This document shows positions 1 to 12,082 of a stretch of DNA of 64,000 bases, piece by piece. This DNA comes from Heligmosomoides polygyrus polygyrus (lineage: Eukaryota; Nematoda; Chromadorea; Rhabditida; Heligmosomidae): positions 20,951,114-21,015,113 of the forward strand of contig OX377206.1 of NCBI GenBank assembly GCA_947396885.1. Direction: 5' to 3'. The notes below the pieces were generated by a model. That model saw only the letters and a program-made list of their open reading frames with translations, made no database searches and had not been told where the DNA came from. The stretch's first letter is position 1, and each line of letters begins with the position of its first letter. The position numbers and the translations under genes were made by a program.

Positions 1-574
1 CTGATTACTATTAAGTACCTTAGATCATAAATGGATAACAAATGAGCGGTTTGTACAGAAGTCGCGTTGTTCTAAATTCTTGCACAATAGTAAGATGGGT
101 AAAAAGGACGATGGTCGTTCAAAATGTATATACACCTCAGATGGTCCGGCATATTGATAACATTTCAGGCGAAAAAACTTCGTCCCTTATTCTTACGTTT
201 CTTTTCCGAATCGAATAGCAGTTCTTTGTTTTTCTTTTTTCATAAATGCCCAACGGCGGAACGGTCTCTGCGGGACATGAACGTGGAATTTAAAGCAAAA
301 TTAGACCCATTTCGGTGGCGAAACGATGTTATGCTCAGTGCTTTTTTCGTCATAGCTACGTATGGTGAAGTAACCAATTCACCTGCCACACACGGTGGAA
401 GGCATGACAGATATGGACTGCAGCAGTGATGCAGCCGGTATGCAAACAAGCGTCTGAGGATAATAAATTCTCAGTGTGTTGCATGCCTGGTATAATTTTA
501 AAATAAAAATTACTTGATAGTAACATAAGTAAAAAAGTAAAATAAATGTAAATAATTGAACAATCGAAAAGCCT
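1..574. other. No gene recognised
   Basis: AT-rich sequence with only short open frames that lack recognisable motifs. No tRNA or transposon terminus was seen. Confidence 0.5.
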
Positions 575-825
575 CGAACAAAAAATTGTTCTAACCATCT
601 TGGAGAGTTCGTAGTTTAACTCGTAAGAAGCTTGTTTCGATTTGGAAGAAGTTCAATTTGATTTCAAAATTCTTAGGCTTGCATAGAAGCCTGCCTAATT
701 TGATTTGAAAGGCGTTCAGCTTGATTTCAAAAGTGACCAGTTTGACGAGAAAAGTGTCCAATTAGACGTGAATTTGATCAGAGTATGTCCAGTTGGAAGT
801 GAAAATAGTATATATGATATATATC
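575..825. repeat. Fragment of a long-TIR MITE family (one end only)
   Basis: The phrase order 'ttctaaccat ... gatttggaag ... gatttcaaaa ... cttaggct ... gtccaatt' matches the right ends of the full copies at 24048-24926, 40955-41776 and 51307-52140. Only this end is visible here. It lies about 220 bases upstream of the chemoreceptor start codon, so it may form part of that gene's 5' region. Confidence 0.5.
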
Positions 826-1043
826 TCGTGAAGTCTAAGTACGTTTTGCAAACTAATGCGATTGATCCCGCTTTAAATAGCCTTTACCCAATTTATTTCA
901 TCTGCCCAAGAGCTTCATTTGTGCCCAGAAACTATGACCATGCAGCTCACTAGGATTCCTTTTTCTACTCCGCTTTCGATCTCGATCCACACGATTCATT
1001 ATCTCAGAAAATACCCTCTTCATAAGCCGCCTCATCTCCAGAA

Positions 1044-4000
1044 ATGATCAGCTGTAGTTTGGATATAGATCCAGGAGCGTATATCACATCTATGCACGTG
1101 TTGTCGGCCATCTCACTTCCGGTCGGCCTATTCGGAGTATTCTGCATCGCAACTAAATCGCCTCCAGTTATGAAAGAGTACTCACGACTGCTACTCGTCT
1201 ACCAGATTTGTGCCACCTTATGTGACACGTGGATCAACGTGATGTTTATACCAATATCATTCTTTCCATTCCCTGTCTTGTACCATGTTGGGCTGTTTTT
1301 CTCACATGTGCATCTGGATTATCCCTATGTGCATATTATATTCATTTGCCTAATTGTAACCACAATGACCTCCATTGTGCAAATATTTATATTTCGCTGG
1401 CAAAACATGTTAATGGGCGATAACCATGCCCTTCACATGGAGAAGAGAACCATCTACGCAGTATGTATTACTCTATTCATTGCGATGAACGGCTGTATAA
1501 TAGGAGCTGGATTCTCAATACCAAATCGGATCGACGAGATGAAGCCGATGCTGGTCCAGGTACTAGCCTTTCCATTAATTGCTTGCTTGCTTGCAGAACC
1601 CGTGCACATTGTTGTGCTGGCCTGCTTTGACCCCACTTTTCTAATAGGTACTCCTCACGGCATATTAATCCACAAAACTCATTCCTTCCAAGAAGGTGTA
1701 AAACGTTGGAAGACGTTAGTGCTTCATTTTCTCTTGGAAAATCAGCTTTTTCGTTTGTGCCACAAACGCGTAATCAAATTCATGAAAGAATGTTTTCCTA
1801 GCAAAAATCTTCTGTCCCTCTCACCAAGACACTTACTTACCCGTGAAGGTTCTTTAGTGAAATGCCCTATACACGGGTACATCTTCTTCTATCTAAGTGT
1901 ACAAGACACAAAGACAACTTCGTCTTCTCATATCTAAAATAAAAGACTCACAAGGTAGTCACTGAGCTCGGTCAGAAGATTCTAAACGAGACCTACATGG
2001 TCTTCTAGCGCATAGGACGGGGATCACAGTGATGCATTTCGTTTTCGCTAAATGCCTCTGGGTGGTTCAAAAGTGGCAAAAAATGGTCTTACATCAGTGC
2101 GGGATGATAAGGCAAAAGTGACGCCTGGAATGGCCTTGTCGTGCTCAGAGACTAATCTACAAAAGATCTAGAGCTCAAATGAGAGTTAGATCATAGTAAT
2201 ATGGTGATTTCTGACATTTCCTAGACAGAGCTGCAGGGTACATTCAAATGGTTCATTCGCAACAATGGCTTCAGCGACTGTATGGCCGAGTGAATAGCGA
2301 TAGGGGTTTGCGGGAGCGGGTCGAGGGTTCGATTCCAGAAGTGGTTGTGCATCTTACTGGGTGGGCTATTCCCATTTTCGCAAACGAAAAGTACACTTTG
2401 GCTTCATTAGGGTACCGTGTTTGCTTCCAAACCCTGCTTTCACCTATCGGTCAGATGTGGGAGAAGCTGGTTTTGTCGTATGGAGCGATGCGACGTGTTG
2501 ATCAAACCACACTCGCTTCGCTGAGGAAGCTCTCGTTAGATTCTGTTCCTATATGACCTCTATGGGATGTTCTCAATAAAATTTGGAAGCGTTTCTCGCA
2601 GTCAACTTGCTTGTGTACTTAACAGCAGCATCTCTAGTGCATGAGCGTCCTTCAGACAATCATAGGCACTTACGAGTGACAATGGAACGCAGATATGGTA
2701 AGATAACTCTGAAACCTTGAGCGGTCAACTACAGGTGAACTTTCAATGAGGTGGAAGTGCAACTACTCATTGTAGCTCATAGGTGACAACATCTTCTCTG
2801 GTAGTCCACCAGGATTTCAAACAGCTTGGATCTATCCTCTGGTCATGACAACATTTAATGCTAAAAGAACACTGTTACACATGTAAAGGAGTTATGTGTG
2901 CCTTTTTATATCTACAACAAGTAGATTTCTCTTCAAAACGGATGAAAATTGTGCGCTGATAAACGAATAAATAAATGCAGCACGAATACGACACGAAAAG
3001 TTTAAACATATGCGATCTCAATTTTTCGCGTGTAGCTTATGCAATGTGAAGCTATCTACGAGTTTAAGCACAAGCAAATACACCGCATTAGATCTTAAAT
3101 CATTATCTGCTTTCAATAGCAGCTGTCCGCTATGTATGAGTTTCATAACACCCTCGCTGCGCTTCATTGTTCTACCTACTTATCAAAATTTAAATACTTA
3201 GTAAAATTTAAACTTAGTAAAATTAAGAACTAAAAGATATTAATCATTCGTTTAAATTATTCCAAATGAACATGATTTCAGAACTTCACGTGCATTGCGG
3301 CCATTTCCAATCTACCAGGTGTGCTGTATGTCGCCATGGAAGATTTAAGGCGGCTCTTTATGGTTTTCGCTGTCGAAGGAGTTATCGTCCTTATTTCGTC
3401 GACTACTCTCGTCTACCTGACATTTCGGAGCTTCCACCACACAAATATTTCTCAGAAGACAATCAGACTTCAAAGAAAATGCCAAATTTCATTGATACTC
3501 CAGGTAACTCAACCACTACTTTGACCGACTATGCAACAGCTACGAAACTTGCCATTCAAATGTTTTATTTCCTTGGACTTCACCGTGAGCTTTAGTTCTA
3601 TACCGCTACAGGGCGCATATAGCGCAGTCGGAGGAGGTGCCGGCTGTCTCGTGCACCCGGCTCCAGGTTCCTGGTTCGGATCTCCCGCCAAAGCCAATCA
3701 AGCCTTCTATTCCTTCGGGGTCAGCAGCTGTATCAGACTTGTCTGGGAAGGATAAAACGCTGATTGGTTCAATGGCTGGCCACCGCAAGTCATTATATGA
3801 CCAGATACACAATCAAATCGCCTCCACGACAGCCCGCAGAAGTAGAATGCGTGATGCATTCCAAAAGAGATTAAGCAACGCCGTGCTTTATCCTTTATAC
3901 CTTACTCTTTATCCTTTATTTATTATCCTTAACCCTTTATCCTTAAGTCATTGAAACACTAAATTACTCCAGAATTTGTGTTCAAGTTAGACATTTAGGT

Positions 4001-5389
4001 AACGACTCCCATTATCATCGTCCTTGTGCCGGCATTATGCATTCTCATATTCGAAGCATCGCTTTTCTCACTTTTTAGTGGCGACCACACACTAACCGTT
4101 CAAGGTAAGGTGATCTCAAAGTTGAAACTTGATAAGAACCATTCAAAAACCTCGTATTGTCTCATGTTCTACTCTTTGTTTTCAAATTCGAAGTTTACAT
4201 CGGGAAGATTTGTAATTTTCATCGTAAATTATATTCTATTAGCCTGTCGTAAAATTAATCTCCGTTTCGACGCATGTATAAATAAATAAGTTTTTTTAAC
4301 CGTAAATCATTCCTGCTCAGGAAAAGCCACGCATACCGTTCGGTATATTTTTTCTTGCTCTTTCAAAAAGCATATGTGTATATCGCTCAAAACTTTCTAG
4401 CCGACCCACTCCAGGGCTCCGTAAAATCATGAATTGACGCGACTATAGAGTCATCACTTTACGAATTTGAATTGGGACATTCTGCGGCAGAGGCATCCTG
4501 TGCTTTTGGTACGAATTGTCCTTGCGATCGAACGGTGAGGTTTTGCTTCAAAGAATTCGCTTCTGGCAATTTTGATCTGGAAGAAAAACCGGGTCGTTGG
4601 CACAGGCTTGACGACGAAGTTCTGAGAACAGCCGTTGAAGCAAATCCGGAACAAATACACGTACGTTAGCAGATGGCCTTGGCGTCCATCGTAGTACGGC
4701 AGCAAAACATTTGGCGAGAATCGGCAAGATGAACAAGAAGTCGAAGTGGGTGCCTCACGGCATGACCGATGAGCAGAGTCTGTCATGTTCCGCCACCTGC
4801 TCCAACCTGCTAGTTCGCTTTAAGAATGAGTCTCTTGTAAGCCATATTATAATTGCAGACGAAAACGGGTCCTTTACGATAACAGGAAGCGGCGATTTGT
4901 CCGGGTGGAGGATGCTCCTCCAACATCCTTTCCTAAACCCGACCTTCACCTTAAAAAAGTTATCCTTACCTTGTGGTGGTGTTGTAAAGGTGTAATCCAT
5001 TACAAATTGTGTTCAAGCTGGGTCATAGCAGTTTGAAGTAAACGGTTCGTTTCGGCGATTAATTTTGCGACAGCCTAATAATGGACCCGTTTCTTTTCAA
5101 TGGTTTAGACATCATTTAGCCATATTCAACGCCGTTCTATGCATGGTCTCGTTGCACGGATTCTTTGGGACCATCGTCATGGTTCTCGTCAACGAGCCCT
5201 ATCGGCGCTTCGTCGCAGGTGGTTTGATGAAGCGGCTAGGCGCAAGCAGTGGCAGTAAACCTCTGACTCAAACTACGGAAGCAGGTAATTGCAGCCATTT
5301 CCAACCTCCAACCTTTACAACTTCAGATTAACTTACCTTTATATTTAGAACCGTCCAGAAGGCGATCGACAGTTGCCACAATCGGCTGA
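1044..5389 (+). CDS. SRH-class serpentine chemoreceptor, five exons, 349 aa
   Basis: Exons read 1044-1559, 3282-3503, 3999-4104, 5120-5284 and 5349-5389; junction phases are 0, 0, 1, 1 and the frame stays open to TGA at 5387. All introns are GT-AG. The protein has the features of the nematode SRH family of putative odorant G-protein-coupled receptors in chemosensory cilia: a first helix near residues 18-38 ending in a proline-containing loop, an IPN..DE loop before exon 2, the SQKTIRLQRK segment before helix 6, and SLHGFFGT followed by NEPYRRF (about residues 292-312) in helix 7 and the tail. Length is normal for the family (about 330-350 aa). An AG acceptor ends two bases before the ATG (1041), as expected for spliced-leader trans-splicing. 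Introns 2 and 3 carry a SINE and a mariner element. Family assignment is from remembered motifs; the exon structure is seen directly. Confidence 0.88.
2277..2352 (+). pseudogene. tRNA-like relic (Leu/Ser-like promoter boxes)
   Basis: An A-box-like TGGCCGAGTGAA near 2283 and a perfect B-box core GGTTCGATTCC near 2329 are spaced as in a tRNA with a long variable arm. A convincing acceptor stem was not found. It lies in intron 1 of the chemoreceptor gene. It could be a tRNA pseudogene or a SINE head. Confidence 0.25.
3611..3953 (+). mobile_element. tRNA-derived SINE
   Basis: Starts GGGCGCATATAGCGCAGTCGG (A box) and has the B-box-like CTGGTTCGGATCTCCC near 3673, then the family body (CAAGCCTTC, CTTGTCTGGGAAGG, GGCTGGCCACCGCAAGTCATT) and a run of CCTTTAT-type tail repeats ending near 3953. 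It lies in intron 2 of the chemoreceptor gene in the same orientation. The best copy for comparison is 60648-60941. Confidence 0.85.
4239..5078 (+). mobile_element. Mariner element, decayed, in chemoreceptor intron 3
   Basis: Terminal inverted repeats TTAGCCTGTCGTAAAATTAA (left) and the complement of TTAATTTTGCGACAGCCTAA (right) are flanked by TA on both sides (4237-4238, 5079-5080), the mariner target duplication. Inside, on the plus strand, are degraded pieces of a mariner transposase N-terminal half: FASGNFDLEEKPG around 4550-4600 and KWVPHGMTDEQ around 4745-4775, where intact relatives read KWVPHELTE. Stops and frameshifts break the frame and the catalytic half is missing. The same family is seen at 25132-26082. 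Confidence 0.88.
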
Positions 5390-6700
5390 GAAATATTCTA
5401 TGAAGGGAAGAGCAATACTTTTCCATTGTGCATCCGCCTGTTACATTGATCTTTTTGTGTACGTTTCAAGGACGTAGAATTGTTAAGAAAGCTATATTAG
5501 CTCCTAATATTATTGACTTTGGTTCTGACATCGCTAGAGGAACAACAATAGGAGAAGCCCTATACTTCATTTTTGGTGTGCCTCCGTCATGAGCGAAGCG
5601 AAGCTATATCTTCTTACTCTAGGAACTTCAATGACTTCTGCATAAGAATAGCTATAAATAGGAGTTTCGGCATGTTAATATTTTTGCTCAAGCCTTTGTT
5701 GAACCAAAAAATTGTCGGTTTCGTGCATACCATTTAATTGTACGTGCCAAGTTTGAAATGGCCTCTCGAGTGAATTATCTGTAGGCTAATTCATATCGTT
5801 TATCGGTTTTTTAGCCCATTATAGGCATGTATGACTTATGCTCAAAATTTGTAAATAAAATAAAAATAACAAAATAAAATATGAACAGTTAACTGTGTTG
5901 ATAGCTCGGTTATCTGCAACTGCTTACCTCTAAAAATTCAAAAAAAGCTCTTTTGACATTGAGTGTTTCTGTAGGTTAAAATATAAGGTCAGGTAGTCAC
6001 TAGACATCTAATTTTTATACTTCCTCATCCCACACCTTGCGCCCCAGTCCAAAAGTGATATCGAAAGCGAAAGCTATATCGATCTTCCGCTACCCAATCG
6101 ATATCGTTCACACATTGATTCAAGTGTAAATGTGTAAATTATGATTGAGGCCTTAGCCAGAGATATCAAAGCAGACTAACTGAGAGAATCACTGCAATAT
6201 TCTGAACACATCCTAAGGAATAACGACGCGCACAACTATAGCCATCTATTAACGTATGGATAGAAACAGACGAAGTAATACGTCTCCATTTTGCGACAGT
6301 GAAGCTCTTTTTCACCTAACACCCCACACCACTTTTTTCGATAACATACTACGTATTTCAGACAGCTTCGAGGTTTCCTGGTGATTCTAAAATCTTTCAA
6401 AATTTTTGAACTCTGGTATTCACAAGTGAAGTGATAAGTCATATAGCCTGCTAAAATGGCTGTTATTACTTTTCCATACGCTCGCGTTCCTCACTTTCAT
6501 AAAAGCATGGAAGAGCTTGAAATTTCTTATACCGCAACGTCGCCAAACAAGATTTATCATACGAAACACTATTCTTATGGAAAACCGGGACAAGAAGATA
6601 AGAATATATAAAATGCCGGAATGTAGTAACTATTCAGCTTGAGAATTTGACATATCTATTCTGATGACTGCTTGACACCAAGACCCGTTTAAAGCTGCTA
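5390..6700. other. Intergenic, nothing recognised
   Basis: AT-rich sequence downstream of the chemoreceptor gene. Open frames are short and without recognisable domains; no repeat arrays or terminal inverted repeats were noticed. Confidence 0.5.
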
Positions 6701-6711
6701 GGCATAGTTAA

Positions 6712-6905
6712 GTGCTGAGCCAGGGTTGTGCTTCACAAATGTGCAACTCAATTCGGAGTGTTCGCAGCTCCCCGAATCGAGTTTTATCACTCAAATACCG
6801 TACAAGCCCACCCAACCTTCTTTCCTTACAAAGGTGTTGGGCACTTAACCTGTCTGGGATAGATAAAACACCGGATTGTCCATCAGATGCAGAGCAAGTC
6901 ATTTA
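6712..6905 (+). repeat. Diverged SINE relic
   Basis: Retains the body phrase AACCTGTCTGGGATAGATAAAAC and CCAACCTTC in the order of the SINE family, but the promoter boxes and tail are too eroded to define ends. Confidence 0.35.
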
Positions 6906-7619
6906 ATAGGCAAAAATGCATTTAAATTGGGACCATGACTTACCATGGCATTGCTAAAGGTGGGATGTATGGCTTATTGCAAACAGAATCTGACTAATGA
7001 CAACTTTTGCAATAGCTTGTCGACAGTATCTACACTATGAGGCCTCGCTCCTGTCATGTCTATAAGCGTCTACGTGAGGATTCTAAAATGTTATTTTTAC
7101 CAGGCTTGATTAGACATTAGGTTATGGCAGTAAATCAGATTGCGGCAGGTGGTATGTCGCATTGTGTATGCATGGCGAAGAACGCGGAACCAAGTTGCGG
7201 AATTCGTATAGGAAAGACGTCCCGCAAACAAACAAAACGCAGGTAGTGGAATGGACGAAGAATTCCGTGTGGAACGAGGATGACTGGCCGAACTATCAAA
7301 GTTGAAGAGAAGTAGTCTTAATGCTTCTGTGCCACGCAGGTTTGTTATAGTGGAACAACTTTATTCGGCCTGACGTTTCGACAAATTCGTGGTTTCCAAA
7401 GGCCTGAAAGAAGTTCGAAACCTAGGACCAGACACTCATTTCGGCAAAAACGTCCTTCTCCAGCTCTGTCAGTTTCAATATTTCTTACGAGTGTCAAGCG
7501 GAATCCCACTGAAGCAAGCCGAACTCACCGTTATTCCACAAGTGCTGAGGGAATGCTCAGCTACGCGATCACCACTGATCACCTACCAACTACGGATCCA
7601 TACTGATGTTAAGTGTATG
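6906..7619. other. Flank of the Penelope pair, no gene
   Basis: No recognisable protein. The part from about 7340 (ACTTTATTCGGCCTGACGTTTCGAC) lies beyond the 3' end of the minus-strand Penelope-like copy and may be its untranslated or repeat region. Confidence 0.35.
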
Positions 7620-8685
7620 TATAGATTGCGCGGTCTCAGAGCTCGCACAGCGGGATAAACGGCAAAAACTCACTTGTGATCGAAATGCACTCACTTTGGT
7701 TATTCATTGTTGGATTACGTTCGCGGATCCAGAAGGCCTCTACGACCTTTCTGGGACCGATCTCACATTCACGAAGCAACACAGTGCATTTAATATCGAA
7801 ATCGTCTCCGCGATGGACTTCAACTCGATGTTTTCCAAGTGGGGTTACCAAACTACGCTTTTCCTTACCAGCAAGATGTTCCTGACGCGAACGCTTAGCG
7901 CTCTCTCTCCCTGTTTCCCCAATATATAGCTCTCCACAGTTTAAACACTGAATTTGGTAAACCACACCTTTCTGCGCACAGTCTCCAATTCTTCCATAAG
8001 GGCAGGTCATGCAGTCTCTCGTTATACATGAGTGATCGTAAAGCCTATTGCGAACTAGCAGTCGTTTGATGTTGTGCCCTGGTATGTTGACCAACACAAC
8101 ATCATCATCCAAATTTGCTCGCACCAGGCATAGACGTACAGCTGCCGTGATCTCCTCAGAAGTAAAGGGTAACTGGAGACATATTTTATTTTCCCACGCA
8201 CTTACACCACGCCCAGATCCCATCCGACCATTTCGTTGTCTTGGATCGTACCCATTTAGACGTGCAATATTGCGGGCAAGCATACGTGATTCCTCGCGCT
8301 CCTTATGTCCCGTGCACACACCCACTGCCATTCTGTACATGTTGCGAAGCGCAGCACGTTTCACAGTCAGAGTGTGAGCAGATTTTGCATGGACTATGAT
8401 GTTCTCGGAGCTACCTTTACGATACCATTTCACATTGCCGTTTGCTACCCTAATTTGAGTGTTCAAATAGGGTAGCCAGCCTTCACACGGAGTTTCTTGA
8501 GTGAATTTAATGTTTTGTGATTGTGTATGAAGGATGTTGAACAACTCACCCATCTCGGATTGCGTTGTCGTTATTACACAACAATCATCAATGTATCGAC
8601 AGTGCATTGTATCGACAGTGTCGAAAATAATTCTCGCAGTGTAGAGGACTGGCGGTGGGACAACGCTTAGCTCCAACCATGGCGA
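7620..8685 (-). mobile_element. Penelope-like retroelement 3' half: reverse transcriptase end plus GIY-YIG endonuclease
   Basis: A 346-residue open frame (7636-8676) starts within the reverse transcriptase. CRYIDDCCVI near residue 27 holds the catalytic YxDD motif. It is followed by the connection region, then a cysteine cluster CITRDCMTCPYGRIGDC, and then a GIY-YIG-type module with VYQIQC, YIGETGR and a downstream REH-like RQEH. RT followed by GIY-YIG is the hallmark of Penelope-like elements, which copy RNA at nicked target DNA. The palm domain upstream of YIDD is absent, so the copy is a 5'-truncated fragment, although this stretch has no stop. It faces head-to-head with a near-identical copy at 8690-9945. 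Confidence 0.85.
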
Positions 8686-8848
8686 TCTGCTTCATGAGCA
8701 GAGTGGAACGACCAGCACTGGAGCGCCTTCCCATAATGTACTATCGATACATGATATTTGTTGTGTAATAACGACAACACAATCTGAGATGGATGAGTTG
8801 TTCAACATCCTTAATACACAATCACAAAACATCATATTCACTCGAGAA

Positions 8849-9048
8849 NNNNNNNNNNNNNNNNNNNNNNNNNNNNNNNNNNNNNNNNNNNNNNNNNNNN
8901 NNNNNNNNNNNNNNNNNNNNNNNNNNNNNNNNNNNNNNNNNNNNNNNNNNNNNNNNNNNNNNNNNNNNNNNNNNNNNNNNNNNNNNNNNNNNNNNNNNNN
9001 NNNNNNNNNNNNNNNNNNNNNNNNNNNNNNNNNNNNNNNNNNNNNNNN
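8849..9048. other. Assembly gap (200 N)
   Basis: Exactly 200 N bases lie inside the plus-strand arm of the Penelope inverted pair. A round gap size suggests a placeholder, so real spacing and joining are unknown. Confidence 0.98.
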
Positions 9049-9137
9049 CGATACCATTTCACATTGCCGTTTGCTACCCTATTTGAACACTCAAATTAGA
9101 GTAGCAAACTGCTCTTCCAATGTGAAATGGTATCGTA
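9049..9137. repeat. Small inverted repeat next to the gap
   Basis: CGATACCATTTCACATT at 9049 is answered by AATGTGAAATGGTATCG ending near 9135, with TTTGCTACCC and the complementary GTAGCAAA inside. The left arm is an inverted copy of Penelope coding sequence found at the right. This can be a real fold-back or a mis-join at the edge of the gap. Confidence 0.75.
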
Positions 9138-9939
9138 AAGGTAGCTCCAAGAACATCATAGTCCATGCAAAATCTGCTCACACTCTGACTGTGAAACGTG
9201 CTGCGCTTCGCAACATGTACAGAACGGCAGTGGGTGTGTGCACGGGACGTGAGGAGCGCGAGGAATCACGTATGCTTGCCCGCAATATTGCACGTCTAAA
9301 TGGGTACGATCCAAGACAACGAAATGGTCGGATGGGATCTGGGCGTGGTGTAAGTGCGTGGGAAAATAAAATATGTCTCCAGTTACCCTTTACTTCTGAG
9401 ATGATCACGGCAGCTGCACGTCTATGCCTGGTGCGAGCAAATTTGGACGATGATGTTGTGTTGGTCAACATACCAGGCACAACATCAAACGACTGCTATT
9501 TCGCAATAGGCTTTACGATCGCTCATGTATAACGAGAGACTGCGTGATCTGCCCTTAGGGAAGAAGTGGAGACTGTGCGCAGAAAGGTGTGGTTTACCAA
9601 ATTCAGTGTTTAAACTGTGGAGAGCCATATATTGGGGAAACAGGGAGAGCGCTAAGCGTTCGCGTCAGGGAACATCTTGCTGATAAGGAAAAGCGTAGTT
9701 TGGTAACCCCACTCGGTAAACATCGAGTTGAAGTCCATCGCGGAGACGATTTCGATATTAAATGCACTGTGTTGCTTCGTGAATGTGAGATCGGTCCCAT
9801 AAAGGTCGTAGAGGCCTTCTGGATCCGCGAACGTAATCCAACAATGAATAACCGAAGTGAGTGCATTTCGATCACCAGTGAGTTTTTGCCGATTATCCCG
9901 ATGTGCGAGCTCCGAGACCGTGCAATCTATTATACTTGT

Positions 9940-10185
9940 GCTCGAATAATCGAATTCGAATAAATATTTGAATAGTTTATTCGAATTCGATTTTCGATCA
10001 TTTGATTATTCGAGTATCGGAATTTCGAATAATTATTCGAATTCGCTTATTCGAGTTTTGCAAATTCGAATAATTATTCGAATTCGATTATTCGAGGCAT
10101 TCGAATTCGATTATTCGAGGTTCGAAAATTCGAATAATTATTCGAATTTGATTATTCGAGATTCGAGAAATTGAAAAGTATTCGA
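9940..10185. repeat. ATTCGAAT-rich simple satellite
   Basis: Dense, imperfect repeats of the self-complementary words TATTCGAATTCG and GAATAATTATTCGAAT. It abuts the 3' end of the plus-strand Penelope copy. Similar sequence is at 18845-19275 and 26935-27225. Confidence 0.85.
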
Positions 10186-10786
10186 ACTTCGACAAGAACG
10201 TTGTTGTTTCGAATGTGGCATAATGATGGTTTTTGTAAGCGGCGTTCATTCCGGTGACTGTTGTTTTGATAGAACACTGTCGAGGAGCTTGCCGTTACGA
10301 AAACGCATTCGATATCCCACTATACATAAAAGGGTAGTGTGCGTGCACGCGTGCGTGTTTTCATCAGTCCATCACAACTGGCGTGGGGCATGGCGTATTG
10401 GCAATACGGATCGCAGTTGATGGCGATCGACTGCGGTACGAAACTTCGGCCCTTGGGGTATCGCTCTTGCTGAACACAAAATTGAAGTTCGTTTTTGAAA
10501 TTATCGGTCGAATTTGATCGAGCTGCTGATTTTCTATGGGGAAACCGTTGAGGCGAATCAATTGTATGACCGGTGTTGGTCGATATTTTCAAAATCTGAC
10601 TTCACATTTGCAATCTCTGCGACCACGCAACTATCATCAATGTCATGCACTTGAATCCTATACGAAACTTGTACCATAAACACAAATTTCGCAAAAAAAA
10701 TTAAAAAATGAATTTCAGATTCGTATTCAGTGACCTCGACTACTCCGGGGCTGAAACTCACAGTTTGCATGCATAGCACGATCATA
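10186..10786. other. No gene recognised
   Basis: Contains CGAACTTCAATTTTG-like sequence (around 10460-10560) that resembles the repeat at 47342-47600, but no ORF or RNA gene that can be supported. Confidence 0.4.
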
Positions 10787-10931
10787 TACCATTTTCAGTT
10801 GAAGTTCAAGGTTTTTCAAATCAAATTCAACGTTGTTGCACATGGAAGATTCTAGAAGAACGTTGAAATTTATTTCAAAAACGTTGAATTTGTTTTGAAA
10901 AACTTTGAACTTCGACTGAAAATGGTATATA
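10787..10931. repeat. Fold-back MITE-like hairpin, about 50-bp arms
   Basis: ATACCATTTTCAGTTGAAGTT at the left is answered by AACTTCGACTGAAAATGGTAT at the right, and the match continues through GGTTTTTCAAAT and AAATTCAACGTT to a loop near 10845. The end word ACCATTTTC also occurs at the termini of the longer MITE family (24.0, 41.0, 51.3 kb), so this may be a solo terminus pair of that family. Confidence 0.85.
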
Positions 10932-10981
10932 ACTCAACCATTTGATTGGTTGACGATTTCTGTGAGGTAATGAACTTGTCA

Positions 10982-11292
10982 GGTTGCACCCAATCCGTAC
11001 CCCGGGCGACGACGCCCTTCTACCGATAGCAACGCCCTGTTGCAAGATAGCGGCACCGGGCTACGCCACAACAGTCACGTCTACGCCACCCACACCGGAG
11101 GATCGTCTGGTACCGTCAGTTTTCCGTGAGAGGGCAGTCCAGCCCTCTCACCTCACGTCCCCCTTTTCCCCTCTTTTACCATACAGTATGCGGCTAATAA
11201 ATATACGTACTGAGTAGTGTGTTCTGTAACATAGGAATAGAATAGAAACTCCGTAGGATGATTCAAGTAAGGAATAGCTAACCTTTAACTTG
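10982..11292 (+). repeat. Interspersed repeat, copy 1 of 2 (about 310 bp)
   Basis: Nearly identical to 15992-16302. It begins GTTGCACCCAATCCGTACCC and ends at AGCTAACCTTTAACTT. An open frame of about 77 codons is shared by both copies (MHPIRTPGDDALLPIATPCC here, LHPIRTLDDDALLPIATPCC there). The end contains TAATAAATATACGTACTGAG. Element type is unknown; a retroelement 3' end is one possibility. Confidence 0.8.
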
Positions 11293-12082
11293 ATATGGAG
11301 GTCGCGGGAGATTTCTATAAATTCTAGAATAATTTTTTTGTCTTCCAATTTCGATTAACTGAGCGATCGCTTATTACACCTCATTATCCCCCACACCCTG
11401 CTGGCACCCGACGATCGATAGGTTGCCGAGAGACGTAAACGCCGAGACGCAGAACGCCGAGAAACGGAGAACGCCGATGTAGCGCAAACACCGAGACAAC
11501 GACCCGCTAGGGCCGGGATACGAAATCGATTTTTTTTGTTTTTCCCTTTTTTGACAAATTTTTTTTCCTAAATGCTTATTTTTATATTCCGACAGCTAGA
11601 GTCGATTAAGCAGCTTTCGACCACCTACAACTTCCCAATATTTAGTACACTTATTTTTTATAATTTTTTGTCAAGAACTGAAATGGGACTCTCGCCAATT
11701 AGTCGACGTAAAACTAAAAGCCAAAGGCTTGGCAAACAAAAAAAGGGTAGATAGTGCTATCCTTCTATGTTGTGACCCGCTAGCAGTTCACAGGCCATGC
11801 TCCGTGAGATAGCACTGTGACGACTGTGGTCACATGACCCACTTGTCACGGTCACCCACCGCTTAGAGATTGCGGCAACACAAGCACGCAAGAAGACCCT
11901 CACGGAGATAACACTGACTTACAGAACAACATTCTTTATGCATTACCTTTATTAAACAGAGGGACCAGGATCGGAGGACCCCATGGTCTGTATAAAAGAG
12001 CGATGTACAGCTTCACACCACCGTGGTTTCTCACGCGATCCTCATCGACATCCAAAGGAGAGTGCTCCTCTCCATATAGGGC
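11293..12082. other. No gene recognised
   Basis: Contains a short array of ACGCCGAGA-type words (about 11440-11510) and several inverted words around 11775-11870 (GTGACGACTGTGGTCAC). Nothing coding can be supported. Confidence 0.4.

Larger units (their letters stand above)
8690..9945 (+). mobile_element. Second Penelope-like copy, inverted and decayed, interrupted by an assembly gap
   Basis: Runs opposite to the copy at 7620-8685 and encodes the same protein. The RT motif is damaged (the YIDD position reads as IHDI and the frame shifts). After the N block the frame resumes (YLNTQIRVAN, VKWYRKGSS) and continues to about 9530, where a frameshift and a changed cysteine region follow. The GIY-YIG part (YIGETGRALSVRVREH) is intact in a second frame, 9589-9963. 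It carries more lesions than the minus copy. Confidence 0.8.

Noticed and set aside
7380..7460. Possible hammerhead ribozyme downstream of the minus Penelope copy (CCTGAAAGAAGTTCGAAACC)
   Set aside because: Core words are similar to CUGANGA/GAAAC but with an extra base, and no matching cleavage-site stem could be closed by eye. A covariance search for type I hammerheads would decide.
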